A stretch of 64,000 nt of DNA, taken from assembly GCF_003182275.1 (NCBI RefSeq), contig NZ_QGTR01000006.1:62001-126000 (forward strand). Reading direction: 5' to 3'. Below are positions 24,558 to 33,703 of this stretch, one piece after another (position 1 is the first letter of the stretch; every line of letters starts with the position of its first letter). Position numbers and translations under genes: made by a program. The notes beneath the pieces were generated by a model. The model ran no database searches and had not been told where the DNA came from. It was given only the letters and a program-made list of their open reading frames with translations. This DNA is from Hoeflea marina (GTDB lineage: Bacteria; Pseudomonadota; Alphaproteobacteria; Rhizobiales; Rhizobiaceae).

Positions 24558-26270
24558 ATGACAGCACATTCCGCAAGCGGCCAGAAGGGCATGCCCGGCG
24601 CCGCCTCGAAGTACCAGCCTTACCCGGCCATCAACATTCCCGACCGAACCTGGCCCTCCAAGCAGATCGACAAGGCACCGATCTGGTGCTCGGTCGACCT
24701 GCGCGACGGCAACCAGTCGCTGATCAACCCGATGGGCCATGACCGCAAGGCGCGGATGTTCCAGCTGCTGCTCGACATGGGCTTCAAGGAAATCGAGATC
24801 GGCTTCCCGTCGGCCTCGCAGACCGATTTCGACTTTGCCCGCTGGTGCATCGAGGAGGGCAATGTGCCAGCCGACGTGTCGCTGCAGGTGCTGGTGCAGT
24901 GCCGGCCTGAGCTGATCACCCGCACCTTCGAGGCGCTTGAAGGCGCCAACCGGCCGATCGTGCATTTCTACAATTCGACATCCGAATTGCAGCGCCGCGT
25001 GGTGTTCGACAAGGATGTGGCCGGCATCAAGCAGATCGCCATCGATGCGGCGAAGATGATCAAGGACATGGCCGAGAAGGCCGGCGGCGATTTCCGCTTC
25101 GAGTATTCGCCGGAGAGTTTCACCGGCACAGAGCTGGAAGTGGCGCTGGAAATCTCCAATGCCGTCATCGAGATCATTCAACCGACGCCGGACAACAAGC
25201 TGATCCTCAATCTGCCCTCGACGGTGGAAATGGCGACGCCCAACATCTATGCCGACCAGATCGAATGGATGTGCCGAAATATCGACAACCGCGAGAACGT
25301 CATCGTCTCGCTGCACCCGCACAACGACCGCGGCACCGGCATCGCCGCCACCGAACTGGGCCTGATGGCCGGCGCCGACCGGGTCGAGGGCACCCTGTTC
25401 GGCAATGGCGAGCGCACCGGCAATGTCGACGTTGTTGCGCTGGCGCTCAACATGTTCACGCAAGGCGTCGATCCGAAGCTCGATTGTTCGGATATCGAGC
25501 GCATCAAGGCAGTGTTCGAGTATTCCAACGAGATGACCATCCCCGAGCGCCACCCCTATGTCGGCGAACTGGTCTACACCGCGTTTTCGGGATCACACCA
25601 GGACGCCATCAACAAGGGCATGAAGGCGATCCGCCAGGCCAACAAGAGCCTGTGGGAAGTGCCCTATCTGCCGATCGACCCGCAGGACGTCGGCCGCAGC
25701 TACGAGGCGATCATCCGCATCAATTCGCAGTCGGGCAAGGGCGGCATCGCCTACATCATGCAGGAGGATTACGGCCTCACCCTGCCGCGCGCGCTGCAGG
25801 TGGAGTTCCGCGGCGACATCCAGCGCATCACCGACGAAGGCGGCAAGGAACTGCCGTCGAAGGCGATCCACGACCGCTTCATGCAGCTCTATGTCGAGCA
25901 GCCCGGCGCGAGGCTGAAATTCGTCGACCATCACACCCACACCGATCCGGCCAACAAGGCGATCCGCATCGTTTCGGCCGAGATCACCGACGGTGGCGAG
26001 ACCAGGCGCATCGAAGGCCGCGGCACGGGCCCGATCGACGGCTTCGTCAATGCGCTGTCTACCTATCTCGGCATCGAGCTGACGGTGGCCAACTATTCCG
26101 AGCACTCGATGCAGCACGGCTCCAACGCGGCCGCGATCAGCTACATGGAAATGGAGACGCCGGCCGGCAAGCTTTTCGGCGCCGGCATAGACACCAACAT
26201 CGTCGCCGCCTCGCTGGCTGCGGTGGTTTCCGCCGCCAACCGTGCGCTCGACGCGCAAGGCGCGGCCTGA
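24558..26270 (+). CDS. leuA: 2-isopropylmalate synthase (long LeuA type)
   Basis: First committed step of leucine synthesis: acetyl-CoA plus 2-oxoisovalerate to 2-isopropylmalate. 570 residues, the long form found in actinobacteria and rhizobia. APIWCSVDLRDGNQSL near 44-59 is the family signature with the metal Asp, SLHPHNDRGTG near 252-262 holds the HxH metal ligands, and GNGERTGNVD near 292 completes the TIM barrel. The regulatory LeuA dimer domain follows from about 440, implying leucine feedback inhibition. ATG 24558 has GAGAGA upstream; the extra frame to 24489 is not conserved-looking. A leucine leader peptide stands upstream. Confidence 0.96.
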   Translation: MTAHSASGQKGMPGAASKYQPYPAINIPDRTWPSKQIDKAPIWCSVDLRDGNQSLINPMGHDRKARMFQLLLDMGFKEIEIGFPSASQTDFDFARWCIEEGNVPADVSLQVLVQCRPELITRTFEALEGANRPIVHFYNSTSELQRRVVFDKDVAGIKQIAIDAAKMIKDMAEKAGGDFRFEYSPESFTGTELEVALEISNAVIEIIQPTPDNKLILNLPSTVEMATPNIYADQIEWMCRNIDNRENVIVSLHPHNDRGTGIAATELGLMAGADRVEGTLFGNGERTGNVDVVALALNMFTQGVDPKLDCSDIERIKAVFEYSNEMTIPERHPYVGELVYTAFSGSHQDAINKGMKAIRQANKSLWEVPYLPIDPQDVGRSYEAIIRINSQSGKGGIAYIMQEDYGLTLPRALQVEFRGDIQRITDEGGKELPSKAIHDRFMQLYVEQPGARLKFVDHHTHTDPANKAIRIVSAEITDGGETRRIEGRGTGPIDGFVNALSTYLGIELTVANYSEHSMQHGSNAAAISYMEMETPAGKLFGAGIDTNIVAASLAAVVSAANRALDAQGAA

Positions 26271-26318
26271 CACCGGACGCCGCCGCCCGCGCGGTGGCGT
26301 CCCCATCCGGGAGTGACC

Positions 26319-27089
26319 ATGTCAGAGCTCAACTTCACCGCCTCCGGTCCCGCCTCGGGCGTTCCGATCGTCTTCCTGCACGGGTTCGGCGGACTCGGCT
26401 CGAGCTGGGACGCCGTAATCGCCGCGCTCGGCGATCGGCAGCCGGCGGTGACGGTGGATCTGCCAGGGCATGGCGGCTCGCTCCATGCCGAGGGCCGCGG
26501 CGGCGCCGGACGCATGGCCAAGGCGATTGCCGCCGGGCTCGAGGGGCGCGGCCTTGCCCGCTTCCATCTCTGCGGCCATTCGATGGGCGGCGCAGTCGCC
26601 GCGCTGATCGCACTCAGGGCGCCCGAGCGGGTGGCCTCGCTGACGCTGATCGCCCCCGGCGGCATGGCGCCCGAGATCAATGCCGAGTTGCTCGGCCGAT
26701 ACGCGCAGGCCGAAAACGAGGCGGAGATCCGCGCGCTTTGGACCGAGATGGCAGCGCCCGGCTTTGACTGGCCCGCGGACCAAATCGCCGCACAGGCCGC
26801 CGCCCGCCGAGCGCCCGGGGCGATGGCGGCGCTCGGCGAGACCTATGCCTCGATGTTCCCGGCCGGCCCCGACCAGGGCCAGGGCGTCATCCCGCAGGCG
26901 CAGCTTGCAGCGCTCGACATGCCGGTGGCGGTGATCTGGGGCGGCGACGATCATGTCGTGCCCTGTCCCGGCCCGGCGGGACTGCCGGCCAGTTTTGCGC
27001 TCAGCCTGTTGCCTGGGCATGGCCACATGCTGCCCGAGGAGGCCGCCGGCGCGATCGTGCGGGTGCTCCGCCACCAGACGGGCGGCTGA
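26319..27089 (+). CDS. Alpha/beta hydrolase
   Basis: 256 residues. HGFGG near 24-28 is the oxyanion loop, GHSMGG near 84-89 the nucleophile elbow with Ser86, an Asp near 212 (WGGDDHV) and His near 235 (PGHGHMLPEE) complete the triad. It resembles the acetoin dehydrogenase E2-like/haloperoxidase hydrolases; substrate unknown. GGGAG lies 6 bases before the ATG at 26319, which is preferred over the GTG two codons earlier. It follows leuA in the same direction with a 48-bp gap. Confidence 0.85.
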   Translation: MSELNFTASGPASGVPIVFLHGFGGLGSSWDAVIAALGDRQPAVTVDLPGHGGSLHAEGRGGAGRMAKAIAAGLEGRGLARFHLCGHSMGGAVAALIALRAPERVASLTLIAPGGMAPEINAELLGRYAQAENEAEIRALWTEMAAPGFDWPADQIAAQAAARRAPGAMAALGETYASMFPAGPDQGQGVIPQAQLAALDMPVAVIWGGDDHVVPCPGPAGLPASFALSLLPGHGHMLPEEAAGAIVRVLRHQTGG

Positions 27090-27258
27090 TTCCGGGGCAT
27101 TCGCCCTGCCGGTCGGAGCGAACAAAAGCCGAACCGGGCTTCTCGCCATGCCCGTCAAGCTGTGCTAAGGAAAAATTAACCCTGGGGCACGGGCTGGCGA
27201 TTGCGCCCGGTCCGGCTCCGGCTTTGATGAAACCGTGCGCCAACCGGCGGAGGCTCAA

Positions 27259-27957
27259 ATGAGCGAACCTTCCAAGCCACAGACAGCCGAGCGCCGTCTT
27301 GCCGACATCGTGCGCGAGGTGAAGATCGCCTCGGCCGACCGCGGCGACGTGGTGGTCGATATGCGCGACGCCGATCTGGCGCGGCTGGAATTGCTCGCCG
27401 ACGAACTCAGGCCGGTGTTCGCCGACATCGATCCGGCCGACGACCGCTTCGATTTCGGCGTCTCCTCGGGCCAGCAGCCGCGGCTGTGGATCGACGCCGT
27501 GGCGCATGTGCATATGGGCCGCGACCGCCGCGTCTTCCGCTTCGTCCGCGACACGCGGCTCGGCAGGGTGGTGATGAGCGAGACCAGCGATCTCGGCCAG
27601 ACCGCCGATCTCGTCGGCCGTTACGTGGCCGAACGCGTCATCGAGCGCGAGCGGATTCTGGCGGGCGATTTCGAGGCCTACAGGGACCGGCTCCCCGACG
27701 CGGCCGCGGCGGGCGCCCGACCGGACGCCGCATCCGATGAAGCCCCCGCCGCTGCTGCGGAGGAGCCCGTCGGCGGTGCCGAGGCGGCCGACGGCGCCGC
27801 GGACAGCATGCCGCAGGCGATCCTGCCGCCGGAGCGCAGGCAGGGCCGCAGCGCCGGGCTGGTCATCGGCCTGTCCTGGTTCATCCTCGGCTGTGTCGCG
27901 GGCGTGGCGGCGCTGGTCGGCGCCTTCTGGGACCGCATCGCCGGCGTGCTGGGCTAG
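27259..27957 (+). CDS. Hypothetical membrane-anchored protein
   Basis: 232 residues, not recognised as a named family. An N-terminal soluble part (1-145) of mixed alpha/beta appearance is followed by an Ala/Glu-rich linker (about 145-190) and one transmembrane helix near the end (SAGLVIGLSWFILGCVAGVA). The topology suggests a cytosolic domain tethered by a C-terminal tail anchor. GGAGG stands 7 bases before the ATG at 27259. It is separated from the hydrolase by 169 bp and converges on a phosphoesterase gene. Confidence 0.7.
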   Translation: MSEPSKPQTAERRLADIVREVKIASADRGDVVVDMRDADLARLELLADELRPVFADIDPADDRFDFGVSSGQQPRLWIDAVAHVHMGRDRRVFRFVRDTRLGRVVMSETSDLGQTADLVGRYVAERVIERERILAGDFEAYRDRLPDAAAAGARPDAASDEAPAAAAEEPVGGAEAADGAADSMPQAILPPERRQGRSAGLVIGLSWFILGCVAGVAALVGAFWDRIAGVLG

Positions 27958-28101
27958 AACGCGTCCCTTTGGGTCGATACCGGCGCTCCAGACTGTGAGC
28001 CGGCGCATGGCCCCCGGCGAAGCGAAATCTGTGCCGTCCGGACAGACGCAGCGCCGACCGCGCCAGCTCTGCCGCGGCCCTGTCGGTCCGGGTGCCCCGT
28101 G

Positions 28102-29034
28102 TCAGCCCTCGAGCTTGCCGGAAAGCGGTCCGCCGATGACGGCCAGCGGGTTTTCGACCATGGTCTGCCCGTCGTCGCCGAGGTGAAAGCGCTTGTGCCC
28201 GAGCTGCCAGGCGCCGCGTTCGCCCGCAATCTCGAACAGGTTGAAGCCCGCGGGCGGCTTGTGGCCGCCCAGTCCCTGGCTCGCCGAGGCGATACCGACC
28301 ACGGGCACCATGCCGTCGCGGCCTTCAAGCTCGTAGAGCGTGTCGAGATGGGTGTGGCCGTGCAGGACCAGTTCGGCGCCATGCTCCGAGATCATGTCGG
28401 CGAAGCGGCCGATGCCCTTGAGCCGCTTGTGCCAGGCGGCGGCGCCGCGGATCGGCGGATGGTGGATGAGCACCACCCTGAACAGGCCCTCGCGGCCGGC
28501 CTCGTCGAGCAGGCCGCCCGCCGCCCGGATCTGCTTCCGGCTCAGGTCGCCGCTGGCCATGAACGGCATGGTGGCGTTGGCCGTCGAAATGCCGATCAGC
28601 GCCACCGGACCGCGCCGCGCCATGGTCGGAAACGGGCTGCTCGCGCCGTCGCCCCCGGTGTGCTGCGCCCCCGAGAGCATCCAGGGCCGCCAACTCCGGA
28701 CCACGCGCTCGAGCGCATTGGGCACATAGGCGTCATGATTGCCCGGAACCAGCGTGGTGCGGGCCGGCTCGAATTCGGTTTCCAGCCAGGTTCGCGCGGT
28801 ATCGATTTCGGTGCGCGTGGCCAGGTTGACGATGTCGCCGGTGATGGCGACATGATCGACGCCGAGTGCCTCAATGGAATCGGTGACCGTATCCAGCGTG
28901 GTGCCGAAAAGATGCTTGCCGCGGTTGCGATGCCAGTTCACATAACCGGTGATGCGCTTGGACGCGAGTTCGGACAGCGACACCTTAGGCAGGGGACCAA
29001 GATGAATATCGGAGATGTGGGCCAATCGAAACAT
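28102..29034 (-). CDS. Calcineurin-like metallophosphoesterase
   Basis: 310 residues with every metal-ligand block in order: DIHLG near 9, GDIVN near 66, GNHDAY near 98, HHPP near 191 and GHTH near 225. These are the dinuclear-metal motifs of the family acting on phosphomonoesters or diesters such as cAMP; the CpdA-like length fits but the substrate cannot be set. Its 5' end overlaps or closely faces the NUDIX gene on the other strand. Confidence 0.9.
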   Translation of the reverse strand: MFRLAHISDIHLGPLPKVSLSELASKRITGYVNWHRNRGKHLFGTTLDTVTDSIEALGVDHVAITGDIVNLATRTEIDTARTWLETEFEPARTTLVPGNHDAYVPNALERVVRSWRPWMLSGAQHTGGDGASSPFPTMARRGPVALIGISTANATMPFMASGDLSRKQIRAAGGLLDEAGREGLFRVVLIHHPPIRGAAAWHKRLKGIGRFADMISEHGAELVLHGHTHLDTLYELEGRDGMVPVVGIASASQGLGGHKPPAGFNLFEIAGERGAWQLGHKRFHLGDDGQTMVENPLAVIGGPLSGKLEG

Positions 29035-29580
29035 GGCTCAAGCAATAGCGAGCCGGTGGCCGACCCGCAACCCGGCGCCGACGGTGATGACGGTTTTGGC
29101 GGGCGTCCGCCGGAGATGCGCTCGGTGCGCGCGCGCCTGGTGACCCGAGCCATTCATGTCTGGTTCGCGCTGACCCGGGCGATGACGCTGGGCGTGCGCG
29201 CGGCCTGCTACGACGCGGAGGGCCGGATCTTTCTGGTCAAGCACTCCTATGTGCCCGGCTGGCACATGCCGGGCGGCGGCGTCGAGCGCGGCGAGACCGT
29301 GCTTGCCGCGCTGGCGAAGGAACTTTCCGAGGAGGGCAATCTGGTGCTGGACGCCGAACCCCGGCTGTTCGCGGTCTATTTCAACCATCTGACCAGTCCG
29401 CGCGACCATGTGGTCTTCTACCGCTGCCAGGTGAGCCAGACGGCCCCCAAGCTCCGCGACGCGGAAATCATCGACACCGGGTTCTTCGATACCTCCAACC
29501 TGCCGGAAGGCACCACCGGGGCGACGCGGCGGCGGCTGGCCGAACTGTCGGGCTCGGCGACGCCAAGCCAGGTCTGGTAG
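29002..29580 (+). CDS. NUDIX hydrolase
   Basis: 192 residues if started at 29002, where AGGGGA lies 5 bases upstream. The NUDIX box GGGVERGETVLAALAKELSEEGNL sits in the middle of the protein (29272-29343). This start overlaps the divergent phosphoesterase gene by 33 bp and adds a Gly/Asp-rich N-terminus; ATG 29116 would give a 154-residue protein closer to typical length and leave 81 bp for divergent promoters, but its only SD-like sequence abuts the ATG. It hydrolyses an unknown nucleoside diphosphate derivative. Confidence 0.82.
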   Translation: MNIGDVGQSKHGSSNSEPVADPQPGADGDDGFGGRPPEMRSVRARLVTRAIHVWFALTRAMTLGVRAACYDAEGRIFLVKHSYVPGWHMPGGGVERGETVLAALAKELSEEGNLVLDAEPRLFAVYFNHLTSPRDHVVFYRCQVSQTAPKLRDAEIIDTGFFDTSNLPEGTTGATRRRLAELSGSATPSQVW

Positions 29581-29654
29581 GGCAGGCCGGGTGACTCCTG
29601 TCATCAGACCAGGGTGACCATCCGGCGACTGGGTCTCGCCGCACCCTCCGCCCG

Positions 29655-29797
29655 CGTCACCCCGGCCCCCGAGCCGGGGGCCAGTGCCCCCCGCGTCCGC
29701 GCGGTGAGAGACATTCCTTGTTGACGATGCTCCGGAAAGAGTCTTCCGGCTCGCCGACGCGGGCCTGCCGGATGCCGGCTCGGGGGCCGGCATGACG
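29655..29797. repeat. MITE-like element with 27-bp inverted repeats
   Basis: CGTCACCCCGGCCCCCGAGC... at 29655-29682 recurs inverted at 29771-29797 with few mismatches, bounding 143 bp. An internal hairpin CCGGAA/TTCCGG lies near 29732-29749. The ends share the CGTCA-CCGGCCC core with the element at 17866-17966. It lies in the 491-bp gap before the ABC transporter; the rest of that gap shows no gene. Confidence 0.7.
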
Positions 29798-30071
29798 GAG
29801 GAGAGGGGGGCCGGACTCCGGGCTTTGCCTCAGGCTGCACGTCCAAGCCCGAAAGACATCCCGGTTTCGACGGGTTTCCCCGGCGCTTTTGGGTGCTGCG
29901 CTGTCGCCAGGCGACCCGAAAATGTCAGCAGCGGGGCTGTCCTCCTCCTCCCCGCCCTTGAATGTGGCGGAAACCGGCTTACCTCTGCCAAACTGCGATT
30001 TCCGATTTCCGGCGAGAGCCGCCTGCTGTTGCGGCAGTGGCCCCGCTCCGACACCCATTGAAAAGATCACC

Positions 30072-30998
30072 ATGGCTCCAATTCTTTCCATCAGCAATCT
30101 GTCCAAGCAGTATGCCAGCGGCTTCCAGGCGCTGAAGAGCGTCAATCTCGACATCGAGGAGGGCGAGATCCTGGCGCTTCTCGGTCCCAACGGCGCCGGC
30201 AAGACGACGTTGATCTCGATCATCTGCGGGCTGGTCAAGGCCAGCTCCGGCAGCGCGTCGGTCGGCGGCTTCGATGTGGTCAGGGATTACCGTCAGGCCC
30301 GCTCGCTGATCGGGCTGGTGCCGCAGGAGATCTCGCTCGAGCCGTTCCAGACGGTGATGGATGCGCTGCGCTTCACCCGCGGCCTGTTCGGCAAGCGCAA
30401 CGACCCGGCGCTGCTCAGGCGCATTCTCGAGCAGCTGTCGCTGTGGGACAAGCGCGACGCCAAGACCATGGAGCTGTCCGGTGGCATGAAGCGCCGCGTG
30501 CTGATCGCCAAGGCGCTCTGCCACGAGCCGCGCGTGCTGTTTCTCGACGAGCCGACCGCCGGCGTCGACGTGGAACTGCGCAAGGAGATGTGGGAGGTGG
30601 TGCGCCAGCTCAAGGCCGACGGCGTGACCATCATCCTGACCACCCACTACATCGACGAGGCGGAAGCCATCGCCGACCGGGTGGGCGTCATCCGCGGCGG
30701 CGAACTGCTCCTGGTGGAGCGGAAGGAAACCCTGATGCAGCGCATGGGCAAGCGGCAGATGCGGGTCGAGCTGATGCAGCCGCTGCCAGCGATTCCGGCC
30801 TCGCTGGCACGCTACAATCTCGACTATTCCGCCGAGGACCGCTCGCTGGTCTATTCCTACGAGGCCAATGGAGAGCGCACCGGCATCGCCTCGCTGTTCG
30901 CCGATCTGAGTGCCGCCGGCATCCTGCTGCGCGACGTCGAAACCAAGCAAAGCTCGCTCGAAGACATCTTCGTCGGCCTCGTCGAGGACAAGTCATGA
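30072..30998 (+). CDS. ABC-2 type transporter, ATP-binding protein
   Basis: 308 residues. Walker [10 protein letters not shown] near 40-48, Q-loop VPQE near 86, signature LSGGMKRR near 137 and Walker [11 protein letters not shown] near 156 are all intact. The C-terminal about 80 residues resemble the DrrA/NodI-type extension. It powers export by the permease that overlaps its stop (ATGA at 30995-30998). The cargo is unknown; this pair is the YadG/YadH type. Confidence 0.93.
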   Translation: MAPILSISNLSKQYASGFQALKSVNLDIEEGEILALLGPNGAGKTTLISIICGLVKASSGSASVGGFDVVRDYRQARSLIGLVPQEISLEPFQTVMDALRFTRGLFGKRNDPALLRRILEQLSLWDKRDAKTMELSGGMKRRVLIAKALCHEPRVLFLDEPTAGVDVELRKEMWEVVRQLKADGVTIILTTHYIDEAEAIADRVGVIRGGELLLVERKETLMQRMGKRQMRVELMQPLPAIPASLARYNLDYSAEDRSLVYSYEANGERTGIASLFADLSAAGILLRDVETKQSSLEDIFVGLVEDKS

Positions 30999-31756
30999 AC
31001 TTCCATGCCGTCAAATCCATCTATTCGTTCGAAATGGCGCGCTTCTTCCGCACGCTGTCACAGAGCCTGATCTCGCCGGTGCTGTCGACATCGCTCTATT
31101 TCATCGTCTTCGGCGCCGCCATCGGCTCCCGGATCGAGGAGATAGACGGCGTGAGCTACGGGGCCTTCATCGTGCCCGGCCTGATCATGCTCTCTGTGCT
31201 CACGCAGAGCATTTCCAATGCCTCCTTCGGCATCTATTTCCCGAAATTTCTCGGCTCGATCTACGAATTGCACACCGCTCCGGTGTCCTTCGTCGAGATC
31301 GTGCTCGGCTATGTCGGCGCGGCGGCGACCAAGTCGGCGCTGATCGGGCTGGTGATCCTGGCGACGGCGGAGTTCTTCGTCGATTTCCAAATTCTCCACA
31401 TGGGCGCGATGCTGGCGTTCCTGCTGCTGACCTGCATCTCGTTCAGCCTGTTCGGCTTCATCATCGGCGTCTGGTCGAAGAATTTCGAGCAGCTGCAGAT
31501 GGTGCCGCTGCTGGTGATCACGCCGCTGGTGTTCCTGGGCGGCAGCTTCTACTCAATCTCGATGCTGCCGCCGTTCTGGCAGACGGTGACGCTGTTCAAT
31601 CCCGTGGTCTATCTGATCTCCGGCTTCCGCTGGGCCTTCTTCGGCACCGCCGACATCAATCTCGGGCTCAGCCTCGGCATGATTGCCCTGTTCATGTTCG
31701 TCTGCCTCGGCATCATCGGCTGGACCTTCAAGACCGGCTACAAGATCAAGACCTGA
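30995..31756 (+). CDS. ABC-2 type transporter, permease
   Basis: 253 residues with six hydrophobic segments, including [20 protein letters not shown] and [14 protein letters not shown], typical of the ABC-2 (YadH/NodJ-like) permease family. It lies in the inner membrane with the ATPase encoded just upstream, whose stop it overlaps by four bases, so the two are translationally coupled. It ends at a bidirectional terminator. Confidence 0.92.
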   Translation: MNFHAVKSIYSFEMARFFRTLSQSLISPVLSTSLYFIVFGAAIGSRIEEIDGVSYGAFIVPGLIMLSVLTQSISNASFGIYFPKFLGSIYELHTAPVSFVEIVLGYVGAAATKSALIGLVILATAEFFVDFQILHMGAMLAFLLLTCISFSLFGFIIGVWSKNFEQLQMVPLLVITPLVFLGGSFYSISMLPPFWQTVTLFNPVVYLISGFRWAFFGTADINLGLSLGMIALFMFVCLGIIGWTFKTGYKIKT

Positions 31757-31779
31757 GGCGGATCGCCGGCACCAATAAG

Positions 31780-31806
31780 AAAGGCGCCCATGTCCGGGCG
31801 CCTTTT
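31780..31806. terminator. Bidirectional intrinsic terminator
   Basis: AAAGGCGCCC (31780-31789) and GGGCGCCTTT (31796-31805) form a 10-bp stem with a 6-nt loop, with A-run and T-run on the two sides. It serves the ABC operon on the plus strand and the convergent reductase gene on the minus strand. Confidence 0.85.
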
Positions 31807-31829
31807 CGTGTCCGGTCGCAAGCCTGCCG

Positions 31830-32825
31830 TCAGGCCGCGGCCGGCCTGCCGATGCGGCCGCGGCCGTGCGGCGAGAGGAAGTCCAGCACCGGGCCGGTGG
31901 GCACGATGCCCGTCGGGTTGATGGTGTCGTGGCTGCCGTAATAATGGTGCTTGATGTGGAAGATGTTGACCGTCTCGGCCACGCCCGGCACCTGGTAGAG
32001 CTCGCGCAGATAGCCCGACAGATTGGCATAGTCGGCGATGCGGCGGATGTTGCATTTGAAGTGGCCGACATAGACCGCGTCGAAACGCACAAGCGTGGTG
32101 AACAGCCGCCAGTCGGCTTCCGTCAGCGTGTCGCCGACCAGGTAGCGCCGGGTGGCAAGCCGCGCGTCGAGCTTGTCCAGCGTCTCGAACAGGGCGACGA
32201 CGTTTTTTTCATAGGCGTCCTGTGTGGTGGCGAAGCCTGCCTTGTAGACGCCGTTGTTGACGGTTGAATAGACCAGCTTGTTGATCTCGTCGATCTCGCC
32301 GCGAAGGGCTTCCGGATAGAAGTCAGGCCCGGATTTGGCTATGGCTTCGAAGGCCGAATTGAACATGCGGATGATTTCCGAGGATTCGTTGGAGACGACC
32401 GTGCCGGTCTGTTTGTCCCACAAGACCGGCACGGTCACGCGACCGGAGTAATCCGGTTTTGCCGCGGTGTAGACCTGCCAGAGATAATCCTTGCCATTGA
32501 CATGATCCTTGGTGCCGCCATCGCGCTCCCGGAATTCCCAGCCGTTTTCGCCCATGTGATAATCGACGATGGAGAGGGAAATGGCATCTTCCAGTCCCTT
32601 GAGCTTGCGGAAGATCAGCGTCCGGTGCGCCCAGGGACAGGCAAGAGAGACATAAAGATGATAGCGGCCGGCTTCGGCCTTGAAGCCGCCGATGCCGGAC
32701 GGCCCGGGGGCGCCATCGCGCGTCACCCAGTTCCGGAACGCGGACTCAGAGCGCTTGAACTGACCGTTGTTGGCCTTCGTGTCATACCAAACGTCGTTCC
32801 AGACGCCATCCACCAGCATACCCAT
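31830..32825 (-). CDS. Glutathionyl-hydroquinone reductase (GST Xi class)
   Basis: 331 residues. CPWAHR at 63-68 holds the catalytic cysteine (Cys63) of the YqjG/PcpF/ECM4 group, which reduces S-glutathionyl-hydroquinones using glutathione. The N-terminal thioredoxin-like domain is followed by an all-alpha GST domain (GDTLTEADWRLFTTLVRFD near 234-252), and the C-terminus has the conserved INPTGIVPTGP stretch. ATG 32825 has AAAGGAGA 7 bases upstream. Confidence 0.92.
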   Translation of the reverse strand: MGMLVDGVWNDVWYDTKANNGQFKRSESAFRNWVTRDGAPGPSGIGGFKAEAGRYHLYVSLACPWAHRTLIFRKLKGLEDAISLSIVDYHMGENGWEFRERDGGTKDHVNGKDYLWQVYTAAKPDYSGRVTVPVLWDKQTGTVVSNESSEIIRMFNSAFEAIAKSGPDFYPEALRGEIDEINKLVYSTVNNGVYKAGFATTQDAYEKNVVALFETLDKLDARLATRRYLVGDTLTEADWRLFTTLVRFDAVYVGHFKCNIRRIADYANLSGYLRELYQVPGVAETVNIFHIKHHYYGSHDTINPTGIVPTGPVLDFLSPHGRGRIGRPAAA

Positions 32826-33074
32826 GAAACAGTCTCCTTTGGCTGAGATATAGGCACTGCACCGGCCAAGTCGACAGGCGCAGGTGTGAACGGTGCGTTT
32901 TGGATTGGACGCCGCGGGTCGCATCTGCTATCTGCGGTCACGGTCGCGCAGCTTTGCGCGACGTGCACCAGGAGCAACCGGATGCTGTCTTGCAGGGACC
33001 TTCGACGAAGCTGAGCCCGTCCGCGCGTGCCACGCGCGCCCGTGAATGCTTGTCCCTATCCTCCGGAATTTCCC

Positions 33075-33602
33075 ATGTCTCACTCGGACTTTGTCTATCT
33101 CACCGAGGACGCATCGCATGATGCGGCCATCCTGCTGATCAACGAGGAAGCTTTCGGGCCGGGCCGCTTCACCCGCGCCGCCGAGCGCATCCGCGAGCAG
33201 GGCCCGCATGACCGGCGGCTGTCGTTCATCTGCGCCGACCGCGGCGAGGTGATCGCCTCCGTGCGGATGACGCCGGTGCTCGCCGGCATGACGGACGCGC
33301 ATCTGCTCGGCCCGCTCGCCGTGCGGCCTTCGCACAAGAATCGCGGCGTCGGCCGGGAACTGGTGCGCATCGCCGTGGACGCGGCCAGGCGCGCCGGCAG
33401 CCATGCCGTCATCCTGATCGGCGATCCGCCCTATTACAGGCCGCTGGGTTTCGAACCGACACGGCCGGGAGCGCTTGTCCTGCCGGGTCCTGTCGATCCG
33501 CACCGGGTGCTGGCCGCCTGCATCGACGGGGTCGCGGCGACGGATCTGGCCGGCGTGCTGCGCCATCGCTCGCTCCGGCACGGCATCCCGCGGGGCGTGT
33601 AG
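33075..33602 (+). CDS. GNAT-family N-acetyltransferase (YhbS-like)
   Basis: 175 residues. LLGPLAVRPSHKNRGVGRELV near 77-97 is the acetyl-CoA binding segment and DPPYYRPLGFEP near 118-129 is characteristic of the YhbS group. It acetylates an unknown amine. The ATG at 33075 has a GGAA site upstream; the 16 extra in-frame residues upstream are not family-like. It stands alone between two minus-strand units. Confidence 0.85.
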   Translation: MSHSDFVYLTEDASHDAAILLINEEAFGPGRFTRAAERIREQGPHDRRLSFICADRGEVIASVRMTPVLAGMTDAHLLGPLAVRPSHKNRGVGRELVRIAVDAARRAGSHAVILIGDPPYYRPLGFEPTRPGALVLPGPVDPHRVLAACIDGVAATDLAGVLRHRSLRHGIPRGV

Positions 33603-33703
33603 AGCGCCTCTCGCTGTGCCGGATCGCGGAATCGATCGGGTTGCCGCAAGTTCTGTGCTGAGGTGCGATTGACTTCGTCTGGAAATGCTCCAGGCGGGCG
33701 GGG

